DNA of 52,768 nucleotides from JAFGCL01 sp964492335 (GCA_964492335.1 CAZBJX010000013.1:1-52768); one strand, 5' to 3'; shown: positions 20,985-30,968, numbered from the stretch's first letter. Notes: generated by a model from the sequence alone, not told the origin. Numbers and translations are program-made.

Positions 20985-22330
20985 GGGATGACCCGTCCCC
21001 GCCTCTTCCGGCCCTTCTTCTCCACCTTGCTCTTGAAGTTCAGCCGCAGCGGGGTGCCCGCGAACCCGCAGTACTGGCGGACCTTGTTCTCCAGGAAGCG
21101 CTGGTAGGAGAAGTGGACCAGCTTGGCGTCGTTCACCAGGAAGGTGAAGGTGGGGGGGTTGGTGCCCGTCTGGGTGGCCCGGTGGAGCAGGAGCCGCCTG
21201 CGGCCCTGCTTGGGCGACTGCCTGGCTTCTTCAGCGTCGGCCACTATGCGCGCCAGCAGGGCGGGGTCCAGCTGCCGCAGCCGCTCCTGGTAGATACGGC
21301 AGGCCAGGGGCAGGACCCTGCCCACCCCCTCCCCGGTCAGGGCCGATATGAACAGGGTCTCGATGTAGGGCATGAACCTGGTCTTCCTCCTGACCACTTC
21401 CATCCACTGCGAGGTGTCCTTCACCTGGGCCAGGTCCCACTTGTTGATCAGCAGCGCCGCCCCCTTCCAGGCCTTGTGGATGTACCCCAGGATGTGCAGG
21501 TCCTGGGCGGTGATGCCCTCCACCGCGTCCATCACCAGCAGGGCCACGTCCGCCCTCTCAATGGCGTCCCCGGCCCGCAGGTAGCTGTAGCGCTCGATGC
21601 CGGGGTCGATCCTCCCCCGGCGCCTGATCCCGGCCGTGTCGATGAGCGTCACCCTCTGCCCTTTGTACTCCAGCGCGGTGTCGATGGTGTCCCGGGTGGT
21701 CCCGGGCGTCTCGTCCACCACCACCCGCTCCTCCCCCAGGAGGGTGTTCAGCAGGAGCGACTTGCCCACGTTGGGGCGCCCCACGATGGCGATCTTGAGA
21801 GACTCGGGCTCGGCCGCCGCCGCCGCCGCCTCCTCCGGCAGGCTTCCGATGACCTGGCGCATCAGCTCCTCCACGCCGCGGTCGTGGTAGGCGCTCACCG
21901 GCACGGGGTCCCCCATGGCCAGCTCGTAGAACTGGGCCACGCCGGCCTCCTGCCTGGGATTGTCCACCTTGTTGACCACCAGTATGGTGGGCTTGTGTGC
22001 CCGGCGGATGATGCCGGCAGTCTCCTGGTCCGCGGGCAGCACCCCGTCCCGGGCGTCCACCAGGAAGAGCACCAGGTCCGACTCGGCCACGGCCCTGTCC
22101 ACCTGCTCCCTCACCTTGCGCTTGATCGATTCCCCGGGTCGGGCCTCCAGGCCCCCGCAGTCCACCAGCGTCATGTCACGCCCCTCCCAGGAGAGGTCGG
22201 AGTATATGCGGTCGATGGTGGTCCCCGGCAGGTCCTCCACGATGGCCTTCCGGCGGCCCAGCAGTCGGTTGAACAGGGTGGACTTCCCCACGTTGGGGCG
22301 GCCGATGATGGCTACTACCGGTCTGGGCAT
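20981..22330 (-). CDS. der: Ribosome-assembly GTPase Der (EngA)
   Basis: 449 residues with the tandem GTPase domains unique to Der. First domain: GRPNVGKST (10-18), PGTTID, DCGG, NKVD. Second domain: GRPNVGKSLLLN, PGTTRDT, DTAGIRRRG, NKWD. A C-terminal KH-like domain ends in FKSKVEKKGRKRRGRVIP. Der acts in 50S subunit maturation. GGGAGGAAG precedes ATG 22330. It follows argF by 38 bases and is probably in a guaB3-argF-der operon. Confidence 0.97.
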   Translation of the reverse strand: MPRPVVAIIGRPNVGKSTLFNRLLGRRKAIVEDLPGTTIDRIYSDLSWEGRDMTLVDCGGLEARPGESIKRKVREQVDRAVAESDLVLFLVDARDGVLPADQETAGIIRRAHKPTILVVNKVDNPRQEAGVAQFYELAMGDPVPVSAYHDRGVEELMRQVIGSLPEEAAAAAAEPESLKIAIVGRPNVGKSLLLNTLLGEERVVVDETPGTTRDTIDTALEYKGQRVTLIDTAGIRRRGRIDPGIERYSYLRAGDAIERADVALLVMDAVEGITAQDLHILGYIHKAWKGAALLINKWDLAQVKDTSQWMEVVRRKTRFMPYIETLFISALTGEGVGRVLPLACRIYQERLRQLDPALLARIVADAEEARQSPKQGRRRLLLHRATQTGTNPPTFTFLVNDAKLVHFSYQRFLENKVRQYCGFAGTPLRLNFKSKVEKKGRKRRGRVIP

Positions 22331-22368
22331 GGCTTCCTCCCGGCCTCACGTGACGCCGTCATCCGGCA

Positions 22369-23340
22369 TCACGGGGCGCGATGGTGATGCGGCATCGTCT
22401 CCGAAGGCTCTGGCCGGGCTCCCGCCGCCAGGGCCCTGATGAGGATGGCCTTCTGGATGTGGAGACGGTTCTCCGCCTGGTCGAAGACCACGGACTGCGG
22501 ATGGTCGAGCAGCCCCTCGGCCACCTCCTCTCCGTGGTGCGCCGGGAGCGGGTGCATGAACAGGGCCCCCGTTCCGGCCCGCGAAAGCAGGTCGGAATCG
22601 ACCTGGTACGAGGCGAAGGCGCGGCGCCGGGCGTCGGACTCGGCCTCCTGCCCCATGCTGGTCCAAACATCGGTGTAGACGACGTCGGCGCCCTCCGCCG
22701 CGCGGCGGGGGTCGTCCATCGCGGTCAGCGAGGCCCCGCTGCGGCCGGCCATCCGCCTGGCCCGGTCCAGGCTGGGGCCGTCCATTGCATACCCCGGCGG
22801 GGAGGCGATGGTGAAGTCCATGCCCGCCGCCGCCGCGGCCAGCATCAGGCTCCTGGCTACGTTGTTGCCGTCGCCGACGTAGGCCAGGCGCAGGCCCTTC
22901 AGGTCCCCCTTCTTCTCCTGGATGGTGAGCAGGTCGCCCAGGGCCTGGCAGGGGTGCTCGCGGTCGGAGAGCGCATTTATCACCGGCACCGTTGCCTGCC
23001 GTGCCAGCAGCTCGATGCTTTCGTGGGCGTAGGTGCGGGCGATGATGCCGTGCACGAAGCGGCTCAGCGTGCGGGCCACATCGGAGACGCTCTCCCTCTT
23101 GCCCAGCCCGACCTCGGCCGGGGAGAGATAGATGGCGTGCCCGCCCAGTTCCGACATGGCCACCTCGAAGCTGACGCGGGTGCGCAGGGAGGGCTTCTCG
23201 AACACCATGGCCACGGTCTGGCCGCGCAGGCGGCTGTGCGGCTTGCGGGTGCGCTTGAGGAAAGCCGCTCTGTGAAGAAGCTGCTGGATTTCGGCCGGGC
23301 TGAGGTCGGCTACCGAGAGGAGCCCTGTTGAAACTGCCAA
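22369..23340 (-). CDS. argF: Ornithine carbamoyltransferase
   Basis: 323 residues from TTG 23340 (Leu codon read as Met), the only plausible start before FLSIADLS-like LLSVADLS. Carbamoyl phosphate site EKPSLRTRVSFE, HPCQALGDLLTI, and the ornithine-specific SMG loop (DVWTSMGQE) identify OTC rather than aspartate carbamoyltransferase. The usual HCLP catalytic motif reads HPLP (MHPLPAHHGEEV), so the OTC cysteine is Pro. It makes citrulline in arginine synthesis. The start overlaps the end of guaB3 by 31 bases, suggesting coupled translation. A long overlapping frame (22346-23389) on the same strand is not coding. Confidence 0.92.
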   Translation of the reverse strand: MAVSTGLLSVADLSPAEIQQLLHRAAFLKRTRKPHSRLRGQTVAMVFEKPSLRTRVSFEVAMSELGGHAIYLSPAEVGLGKRESVSDVARTLSRFVHGIIARTYAHESIELLARQATVPVINALSDREHPCQALGDLLTIQEKKGDLKGLRLAYVGDGNNVARSLMLAAAAAGMDFTIASPPGYAMDGPSLDRARRMAGRSGASLTAMDDPRRAAEGADVVYTDVWTSMGQEAESDARRRAFASYQVDSDLLSRAGTGALFMHPLPAHHGEEVAEGLLDHPQSVVFDQAENRLHIQKAILIRALAAGARPEPSETMPHHHRAP

Positions 23341-24458
23341 GACTTGCCTTCTGTCCTGATGGATGGGGCGATGACCATTTCCGCCTCATGCATCTGGGCG
23401 ATGGTAGACGCCCCGCACGCTCCCATGGCGGTGCGCAGCGCGCCCGCCAGGTTGTGCGAGCCGTCCGTGACGGTGGTGGGGCCGAAGAGTATCTGGTGCA
23501 GCGGGGCCCGCGTATCCACCTTGATGCGCCTCCCGCGGGGCAGGGCGGGATGCGGGCTGGCCATTCCCCAGTGGTACCCGCGGCCCGGCGCCTCGGTTGC
23601 CTGGGCCATGATGGCGCCCAGCATCACCCCGTCGGCGCCGGCGGCGAAGGCCTTGCACAGGTCGCTCCCGGTGTGGATGCCCCCGTCGGTGATGACGGCC
23701 ACGTACTTCCCGCTCTTCTTGAAATGGTCGTCCCTGGCGGCGGCGCAGTCCATCGTCGCCGTCACCTGGGGCACCCCTATGCCCAGCACCTGCCGGGTGG
23801 TGCAGGTGGCCCCCGGGCCGACGCCCACCAGAAGGCCGGCGATGCCCGTCTTCATCAGCTCCAGGGCGGCGCTGTAGCTGACGGCATTGCCCACCACCAC
23901 CGGGATGGGGACCGACCGGCAAAGCTCGGAGAAGACCAGGCCCTTCAGGCTCTTGGACACGTGCCGGGCGGTGGTCACTGTAGACGCCACCACCAGCAGG
24001 TCCGCGCCCGCCTCGACTATGGTGGAGACCAGCTTCTTGGTGTTGGCCGGGGTGACGGAGACGGCGCAGACGCCCCCGTTGTCCTTGATCTCCCGGATGC
24101 GATCGCTGACCAGCCTCTCCTGGATGGGCCGGGAGTAGACCTTCTGCAGCAGCGCCGTGGCCTGGTCCGGCGGCGCCCCGGCGATCTCGGCCAGCACCTC
24201 GCCCGGTCTCTCGTAGCGCGCCTGCACCCCTTCCAGGTTCAGGACCGCCAGGCCGCCCAGCTTGCTGTAGGCCACGGCGAACCCGGGATCGACCACCGCG
24301 TCCATGGCGGCCGCCAGGAAGGGGATGGGGAAGGTCAGGTTTCCCAGCTCGAGATCGATATTGGTCTGGTCGGGGTTGACGGTGACGTTGCCGGGGACTA
24401 TGGCCACTTCTTCGAAGCCATAGCAGCGACGCATCTCCCTTAGCTGACGAACTGGCAT
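23310..24458 (-). CDS. guaB3: GuaB3-family IMP dehydrogenase-related protein
   Basis: 382 residues from ATG 24458. A TTG at 24503 would give 397 residues, but it lies upstream of the predicted transcription start (promoter 24494-24522), and the family normally begins about 15 residues before AIVPG. The TIM-barrel phosphate and catalytic loop GVGPGATCTTRQVLGIGVPQ carries the nucleophilic Cys; ITDGGIHTGSDLCKAFAAGAD and MLGAIMAQATEAPG complete the site. There is no CBS pair, as is normal for GuaB3. Related GuaB3 proteins have been assigned IMP dehydrogenase activity (IMP to XMP), but the family is poorly characterised. A standard guaB is not present in the window. argF and der follow. Confidence 0.88.
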   Translation of the reverse strand: MPVRQLREMRRCYGFEEVAIVPGNVTVNPDQTNIDLELGNLTFPIPFLAAAMDAVVDPGFAVAYSKLGGLAVLNLEGVQARYERPGEVLAEIAGAPPDQATALLQKVYSRPIQERLVSDRIREIKDNGGVCAVSVTPANTKKLVSTIVEAGADLLVVASTVTTARHVSKSLKGLVFSELCRSVPIPVVVGNAVSYSAALELMKTGIAGLLVGVGPGATCTTRQVLGIGVPQVTATMDCAAARDDHFKKSGKYVAVITDGGIHTGSDLCKAFAAGADGVMLGAIMAQATEAPGRGYHWGMASPHPALPRGRRIKVDTRAPLHQILFGPTTVTDGSHNLAGALRTAMGACGASTIAQMHEAEMVIAPSIRTEGKSWQFQQGSSR

Positions 24459-24493
24459 AGCCTCTGCAGAGTCCAGGGGTTTGTTAGCATCAA

Positions 24494-24522
24494 AGGATAT
24501 CAAAGGGCGCCCGCAAAGTCAA
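24494..24522 (-). promoter_or_regulatory. Promoter of guaB3-argF-der
   Basis: Minus strand TTGACT (24522-24517), 17-base spacer, TATCCT (24499-24494). The predicted start near 24487 leaves a leader of about 29 bases to ATG 24458 and excludes the TTG at 24503 as start. Confidence 0.6.
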
Positions 24523-24570
24523 TCGAGACCGAAGGCTGCGCGGAGGAGCGATTTCTGCGGCCAGAACCAG

Positions 24571-24576
24571 TATACT
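24571..24576 (+). promoter_or_regulatory. Candidate -10 of rsmI
   Basis: TATACT, 25 bases before GTG 24602; no convincing -35 at 16-18 bases. The predicted start is near 24583, just before GGGAGGA (24588-24594). Confidence 0.35.
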
Positions 24577-24601
24577 GCACCCTGGTTGGGAGGAACGCAT
24601 C

Positions 24602-25426
24602 GTGCCCGTGCTCTTCATTGTGGCCACTCCCATAGGCAACCTGGAGGACGTGACCCTGCGGGCCCTGCGCGTGCTCGGGGAGGTCAGGCTGATCGCCGCA
24701 GAGGACACGCGGCGGACCAGGCGCCTGCTGGACCACTACGGCATCCGGACCCCCATGACCAGCTACCACGAGCACAACAAGATGGCCAGGCAGGCCAGCC
24801 TGCTGCGCTGGCTGGAGAAGGATGACCTGGCGCTGGTCTCGGAGGCGGGAATGCCCGGGATCAGCGATCCCGGTTACGAGCTGGTGGCGGGGGCGGTGAA
24901 GCAGGGCGTCACGGTGGTCCCGGTGCCGGGCGCCTCGGCCATCGTGTCCGCCGTGGCCGTCTCCGGGCTGCCGGCCGGCCAGTTCGTCTACCTGGGCTTC
25001 CTGCCCCGGCGCAGGGCGGAGCGGGTGCGCCTTCTGGAAGGGGTGGCCCGGGAGCCCCGGACCCTGGTGGCCTTCGAGGCTCCCCACCGCCTCGAGGGCT
25101 CTCTGGCGGACATCCTGGGGGTGCTGGGGGACAGGAGGATGGCCGCCGCCCGGGAGATGACCAAGCTCCACGAGGAGGTCTTCCGGGGCAGCGTGAGCCA
25201 GGCCCTGGCGCACTTCCGGGAGCCCAGGGGCGAGTTCACCCTGGTCATCGAAGGGTGCGGCCCGGCGGCGCCCCCGGCGACAACGGCCGAGGTGGAAGAC
25301 CAGCTCCGGGCCATGTGGGAGAGGGGGGTCCCGGCCCGGGAAGCCGTCTCCCTGCTCTCCGGCAGCACCGGGCTGCCGCGGAAGGCGCTCTACCGGATAT
25401 GGCTGGACCTGCAGCGCGACCGGTGA
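24602..25426 (+). CDS. rsmI: 16S rRNA (cytidine(1402)-2'-O)-methyltransferase RsmI
   Basis: 274 residues from GTG 24602, seven bases after GGGAGGA. The tetrapyrrole methylase-fold motifs of RsmI are clear: LFIVATPIGNLEDVTLRAL at the N-terminus, AEDTRRTRRLLDHYGI, SYHEHNK, LVSEAGMPGISDPGYELV and VPVPGASAIVSAVAVSGLP. The last is followed by FLPRRRAERVRLLEG and the EAPHRL segment. It methylates C1402 in the ribosomal P site using SAM. It is divergent from guaB3 and precedes metG by 39 bases. Confidence 0.95.
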   Translation: MPVLFIVATPIGNLEDVTLRALRVLGEVRLIAAEDTRRTRRLLDHYGIRTPMTSYHEHNKMARQASLLRWLEKDDLALVSEAGMPGISDPGYELVAGAVKQGVTVVPVPGASAIVSAVAVSGLPAGQFVYLGFLPRRRAERVRLLEGVAREPRTLVAFEAPHRLEGSLADILGVLGDRRMAAAREMTKLHEEVFRGSVSQALAHFREPRGEFTLVIEGCGPAAPPATTAEVEDQLRAMWERGVPAREAVSLLSGSTGLPRKALYRIWLDLQRDR

Positions 25427-25435
25427 GGGATTGTG

Positions 25436-25444
25436 TGCTAGAAT
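25436..25444 (+). promoter_or_regulatory. Extended -10 promoter of metG
   Basis: TGC-TAGAAT (25436-25444), 21 bases before ATG 25466, predicting a leader of about 15 bases. No -35 match. It lies just after the rsmI stop. Confidence 0.5.
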
Positions 25445-25465
25445 AGCAGGGGAAGCCGGACCTTC

Positions 25466-27151
25466 ATGGAGCGTATTCTCGTTTGCGTGGCGTGGCCGTA
25501 TGCCAACGGCCCACTGCACCTGGGGCATATCGCCGGGGCCTACCTTCCGGCAGACATCTTCGCCCGCTATCATCGCGCCCGGGGCAACGAGGTGCTGATG
25601 GTCTCCGGCAGCGACCAGCACGGCACCCCCATCACCATCCGCGCGGAGCAGGAGGGCACCACGCCGGAGCGGGTGGCCTCCAGATATCACTCCCAGTTCC
25701 TGGAGTCCTGGAAGAAGCTGGGGATAGAGTTCGACCTCTTCACCACCACCGGCACCGCCAACCATGCCCGGGTGGTCCACGATGTCTTCACCACCCTTCT
25801 GGAGAAGGGGCACATCTACCGTGACAGCATGCCGCAGCCCTTCTGCCTCAGCTGCCAGCGCTACCTGCCCGACCGCTACGTGAACGGGACCTGCCCCTCC
25901 TGCGGGTTTGCCGAGGCCCGGGGAGACCAGTGCGACCGGTGCGGGAAGCCGACCAACCCGCTGGACCTGAGTGACCCGCGGTGCCGGCTCTGCGGCAGCG
26001 CCCCTGAGGCCCGGACCTCGGAGCACTTCTTCCTGCGCCTCTCCGCCTTCGAGGGGCCGCTGCTGGCCTGGGTGAGGGAGCAGAAGCACTGGCGGCCCAA
26101 TGTCCAGAACTTCACCCTGCGCTACCTCGAGGAGGGGCTGAAGGACCGGGCCATCACCCGGGACATAGAGTGGGGGGTGCCCATCCCGCTGCCCGGCTTC
26201 GAGCACAAGCGTATCTATGTCTGGTTCGAGGCGGTCATCGGCTACCTCTCCGCTTGCCGGGAGTGGGGGCAGAGGCAGGGCCGGGAGGACGGCTGGTCGG
26301 CGTTCTGGCAGCAGGGGGCCAGGAGCTACTATTTCATCGGCAAGGACAATATCCCGTTCCACACCATGATCTGGCCGGCGATGCTGATGGGGTACGGCGG
26401 CCTGGACCTGCCCTTCGACGTTCCGGCCAACGAGTTCCTGACCATCGAGGGACGCAAGCTCTCCACCAGCCGCAACTGGGCGGTCTGGGTCCCGGACTAC
26501 CTGGAGCGCTACTCGCCGGACCCGCTGCGGTACATCCTGTCGGCCAACATGCCGGAGACCTCCGATGCCGACTTCTCCTGGCGGGAGTTCGTGCGGCGCA
26601 ACAACGACGAGCTGGTGGCCACATACGGCAACCTGGCGCACCGGGTGCTCACCTTCACCTGCAAGCACTTCGACGGCTGCGTCCCCGACCCCCGGGAGCT
26701 GGACGGCAGCAGCCGGGCCCTGCTGGAGAAGGCCCGGGCCGCGTTCGGCTTGGTGGGCTCCCTCCTCGAGGGGTGCCACTTCCGGGACGCCATGAAGGCG
26801 GCCATGCTGCTGGCCGGGGACACCAACCGCTACCTCGACGAGAAATCGCCGTGGAAGGCGCTCAAGACCGACCGGGCCTCATGCGCCACGTCGCTGTTCG
26901 TCTCGCTCACGGTGATCAATGCCCTGAAGACGCTCTTCTACCCCTTCCTGCCCTCGAGCTCGCAGAAGCTGCACCGGCTCCTGGGCGGCCGGGGCCCGGT
27001 GAAGGACGAGGGGTGGGCCTTCCGCGATCTGCCGGCCGGACAGAGGCTGGGCGTGCCCGAGACTCTGTTCGTGAAGCTGGACGAGGACGTGGTGGCCCGG
27101 GAGAACGCCAGGCTGGGCCAGGCCCCGGAGGCCCCGGCTGACAGAGGCTGA
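25466..27151 (+). CDS. metG: Methionine-tRNA ligase
   Basis: 561 residues. Class I synthetase: HIGH-type HLGH at 18-21, KMSKS-type KLSTS at 331-335. A two-knuckle zinc insert follows the first catalytic part: CLSCQRYLP, CPSCG, CDRCG and CRLCG, i.e. the four-pair type seen in E. coli/archaeal MetG. The anticodon-binding helical bundle is present. The C-terminal EMAP/Trbp111-like dimerisation domain is missing, as in many short MetG proteins. It charges initiator and elongator tRNA-Met. The polyprenyl synthase gene follows after 12 bases. Confidence 0.96.
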   Translation: MERILVCVAWPYANGPLHLGHIAGAYLPADIFARYHRARGNEVLMVSGSDQHGTPITIRAEQEGTTPERVASRYHSQFLESWKKLGIEFDLFTTTGTANHARVVHDVFTTLLEKGHIYRDSMPQPFCLSCQRYLPDRYVNGTCPSCGFAEARGDQCDRCGKPTNPLDLSDPRCRLCGSAPEARTSEHFFLRLSAFEGPLLAWVREQKHWRPNVQNFTLRYLEEGLKDRAITRDIEWGVPIPLPGFEHKRIYVWFEAVIGYLSACREWGQRQGREDGWSAFWQQGARSYYFIGKDNIPFHTMIWPAMLMGYGGLDLPFDVPANEFLTIEGRKLSTSRNWAVWVPDYLERYSPDPLRYILSANMPETSDADFSWREFVRRNNDELVATYGNLAHRVLTFTCKHFDGCVPDPRELDGSSRALLEKARAAFGLVGSLLEGCHFRDAMKAAMLLAGDTNRYLDEKSPWKALKTDRASCATSLFVSLTVINALKTLFYPFLPSSSQKLHRLLGGRGPVKDEGWAFRDLPAGQRLGVPETLFVKLDEDVVARENARLGQAPEAPADRG

Positions 27152-27163
27152 GAAAGGAGTACG

Positions 27164-28117
27164 TTGAGCATCGCCTGGACCTGTGATCCCGTGAAGGCGG
27201 GCATGTTGACCGTGGAGGAGAAGATCGTGGATGTGGCCCGGCAGGCTCCCCCGGAGATGGCCGAGCAGCTGCGGCATGCCCTTGAAGGCGGAGGGAAGAG
27301 GGTCCGCCCGGCGCTGACGCTCCTGGCCGGGAAGTTCAAGAAGCACGACACCGCTCTGATGACGTCCATGGCCGCGGGGGTGGAGGTGCTGCACACGGCC
27401 ACCCTGGTGCATGACGATACCATCGACGACGCCGCGGTGCGCCGGGGCAAGATGAGTATCAAGCAGCGGTGGGGCAACAGCAACGCCGTGCTCATCGGGG
27501 ACTACCTGTTCGCCAGCTCTGCGGGGCTGGTGGCCGAGACGCACAACATCCGGGTCATCAAGCTCTTCGCCCGCACCCTCATGAGCATCTGCAGCGGCGA
27601 GATCCAGGAGACCATCAATGCCTTCCGCTGGGACAGGGGGCGGTACTTCCAGACGATAAGCGACAAGACGGCCTGCCTGTTTGCCGCGTCCACCGAGTCC
27701 GGGGCGGTGCTGGCCCACCTGCCGGAGGAGAGCGTGCAGGCGCTGCGGGAGTACGGCCAGAACATCGGCATGGGCTTCCAGGTCGTGGACGATATCCTTG
27801 ATTTCGTGGGCCAGAAGGAGACGCTGGGCAAGCCGGTGACCAGCGACCTGGCCCAGGGCGTCTTCACCCTGCCGGTCATACTCCTGCTGGAGCGGCCGGA
27901 GAGCTCCAGGGTCAGGGAGGTCCTCTCGGAGGACAGGGAAGAGGGAATCCGGCTGCTGGCGGAAATGGTGCGCAGCTCGTCAGTCATTGACGAATGCTAC
28001 GAGGTGGCCCAGCAGTTCTCATCGCGGGCGCACGAGGCCATCCGGAAGCTCCCGCGCAACCCCGCCCACGAGTGCCTGACGAGCCTGGCGGCCTACGTGA
28101 CCGACCGCCGCAGCTAG
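27164..28117 (+). CDS. Polyprenyl diphosphate synthase (long-chain type)
   Basis: 317 residues from TTG 27164, supported by AAAGGAG (27153-27159). Motifs of trans-prenyltransferases: GGGKRVRPAL (42-51), first aspartate-rich motif DDTID at 84-88 with His83 before it, FQVVDDILDF with the second motif at 209-213. The position five before the first Asp is small (Ala79), which fits a long-chain product such as an octaprenyl or longer side chain for menaquinone. It condenses isopentenyl diphosphate onto an allylic primer. No menaquinone gene is adjacent. The stop overlaps the convergent moaE gene by 4 bases. Confidence 0.9.
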   Translation: MSIAWTCDPVKAGMLTVEEKIVDVARQAPPEMAEQLRHALEGGGKRVRPALTLLAGKFKKHDTALMTSMAAGVEVLHTATLVHDDTIDDAAVRRGKMSIKQRWGNSNAVLIGDYLFASSAGLVAETHNIRVIKLFARTLMSICSGEIQETINAFRWDRGRYFQTISDKTACLFAASTESGAVLAHLPEESVQALREYGQNIGMGFQVVDDILDFVGQKETLGKPVTSDLAQGVFTLPVILLLERPESSRVREVLSEDREEGIRLLAEMVRSSSVIDECYEVAQQFSSRAHEAIRKLPRNPAHECLTSLAAYVTDRRS

Positions 28118-28548
28118 GGCGGCGGGCCGGCGGCGTCTTCGCCGGGCGGCGGCGGGCCGGGCCCTTCTTCCAGCGTTTCCGCCGTCCACCGGTGGGCCAC
28201 CTGCTTGAAGCTGTCGATGGCGTACTGGCAGGCGGCGAAGGCCTCCTCGCGGTGAGGGGCCCCGATGGCCACCACCAGCATGATCTCCCCCGGCGTCTGC
28301 TTGCCGATGCGGTGGATGATGGCCACGTCCTGCAGGCGCCAGCGGCTGCGTATCTCGGCGGCAATCCTCTCCAGCTCCCGCCGGGCCTCGTCCTGCAGGG
28401 CGACCTGGTGCTCCATGAAGGCGACCCGGCGGTCGTGGGAGGTGTCCCGGACGGTGCCGACGTAGGCTATGACGGCGCCGTAGGCCTTCCTGCGGACGCT
28501 CTCGATGGCGGCTTCCGGGCGGATGGGGTTCCTGGTTATCCGGATCAA
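28114..28548 (-). CDS. moaE: Molybdopterin synthase large subunit MoaE
   Basis: 144 residues from TTG 28548, twelve bases after the ftsH stop. MoaE features: YGAVIAYVGTVRDTS (23-37), MEHQVALQDEARRELERI, IHRIGKQTPGEIMLVVAIGAPHR (78-100), AIDSFKQVAHRW (110-121). It would donate the scaffold on which MoaD thiocarboxylate builds the dithiolene. Lys115 matches the first catalytic Lys of E. coli MoaE (K119), but the second (K126, in the WKKE motif) is Thr122. The C-terminus is Pro/Gly-rich and lacks the usual VPIWKKE ending. No moaD lies beside it. It is probably transcribed with ftsH. Confidence 0.88.
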   Translation of the reverse strand: MIRITRNPIRPEAAIESVRRKAYGAVIAYVGTVRDTSHDRRVAFMEHQVALQDEARRELERIAAEIRSRWRLQDVAIIHRIGKQTPGEIMLVVAIGAPHREEAFAACQYAIDSFKQVAHRWTAETLEEGPGPPPPGEDAAGPPP

Positions 28549-28560
28549 GGCATGCCAGCC

Positions 28561-30402
<1,842 letters not shown>

Positions 30403-30427
30403 TGCCGTTTGTCCCTCCAGCGACCAC

Positions 30428-30436
30428 ATTATAGCA
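30428..30436 (-). promoter_or_regulatory. Extended -10 promoter of ftsH
   Basis: Minus strand TGC-TATAAT (30436 down to 30428), a perfect extended -10. The predicted start near 30421 gives a 19-base leader before GTG 30402 and rules out the upstream ATG at 30429. Confidence 0.7.
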
Positions 30437-30463
30437 CAAAAGGAATACGCAACCCGGCCTGCG

Positions 30464-30518
30464 GCGGAAGCAGCCATTTGCGCCTGGCATCGTGCCTGCG
30501 GAAGCAGTCGATTGCGCC
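30464..30518 (+). repeat. Imperfect direct repeat in the ftsH-ylxP divergent promoter region
   Basis: GCGGAAGCAGCCATTTGCGCC (30464-30484, 21 bases) and GCGGAAGCAGTCGATTGCGC followed by C (30498-30518) match at 18 of 21 positions, with a 34-base period. The second copy contains the TTGCGC used as -35 of ylxP. It could be a regulator binding site shared by both divergent genes, or a local duplication. Confidence 0.6.
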
Positions 30519-30541
30519 CTGCGTTTTGCCTGGTGTAGAAT
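30512..30541 (+). promoter_or_regulatory. Candidate ylxP promoter
   Basis: TTGCGC (30512-30517), 18-base spacer, TAGAAT (30536-30541). The predicted start near 30548 leaves a 19-base leader to ATG 30567. Confidence 0.45.
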
Positions 30542-30566
30542 GGCCCCATTGGCAGGGGGCCTCCTC

Positions 30567-30860
30567 ATGAACATGGGTGTGTGCCGCGTGACTCTCCGTC
30601 TGCCGGAGAACGAGAGCCTTAAGGGCAAGAGGAAGGTGATCAAGTCCCTGGTCGCCCGGGTCAGGGGCAGCTACAACGTGGCCATCGCCGAGGTCGAAGA
30701 CCAGGACGTGTGGCAGGTCACCACGCTGGGCATAGCCTGCATCAGCAACGACGCCAGGCAGAACAACAAGGTCCTGTCGCAGGTGGTGCAGTCCATCGAG
30801 CGCAGCCGGCTTGACCTGGAGATAGTCGACTACCGGATCGAGCTTATCGGACTGGGTTGA
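30567..30860 (+). CDS. ylxP: YlxP-like DUF503 family protein
   Basis: 97 residues from ATG 30567 (a second ATG two codons later is also possible). The frame extends 25 codons upstream through the promoter and is not coding there. The pattern VCRVTLRLPENESLKGKRKV, then KSLVARVRGSYNVAIAEVE and IVDYRIELIGLG, is diagnostic of DUF503/YlxP. These are small ferredoxin-like-fold proteins, often found near rbfA, whose exact role (ribosome or RNA related) is not settled. It is divergent from ftsH. Downstream sequence is lost in the assembly gap. Confidence 0.88.
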   Translation: MNMGVCRVTLRLPENESLKGKRKVIKSLVARVRGSYNVAIAEVEDQDVWQVTTLGIACISNDARQNNKVLSQVVQSIERSRLDLEIVDYRIELIGLG

Positions 30861-30868
30861 CCCCCGGC

Positions 30869-30968
30869 NNNNNNNNNNNNNNNNNNNNNNNNNNNNNNNN
30901 NNNNNNNNNNNNNNNNNNNNNNNNNNNNNNNNNNNNNNNNNNNNNNNNNNNNNNNNNNNNNNNNNNNN
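30869..30968. other. Assembly gap (100 N)
   Basis: Exactly 100 unknown bases, the conventional placeholder for a scaffold gap of unknown size. The two flanks may be further apart than shown, and a gene could be hidden between ylxP and the polyamine operon. Confidence 0.99.

Noticed and set aside
30403..30549. Extended FtsH N-terminus from ATG 30549 or 30429
   Set aside because: The extension runs through a perfect TGC-TATAAT promoter and adds non-family sequence before the first membrane helix.
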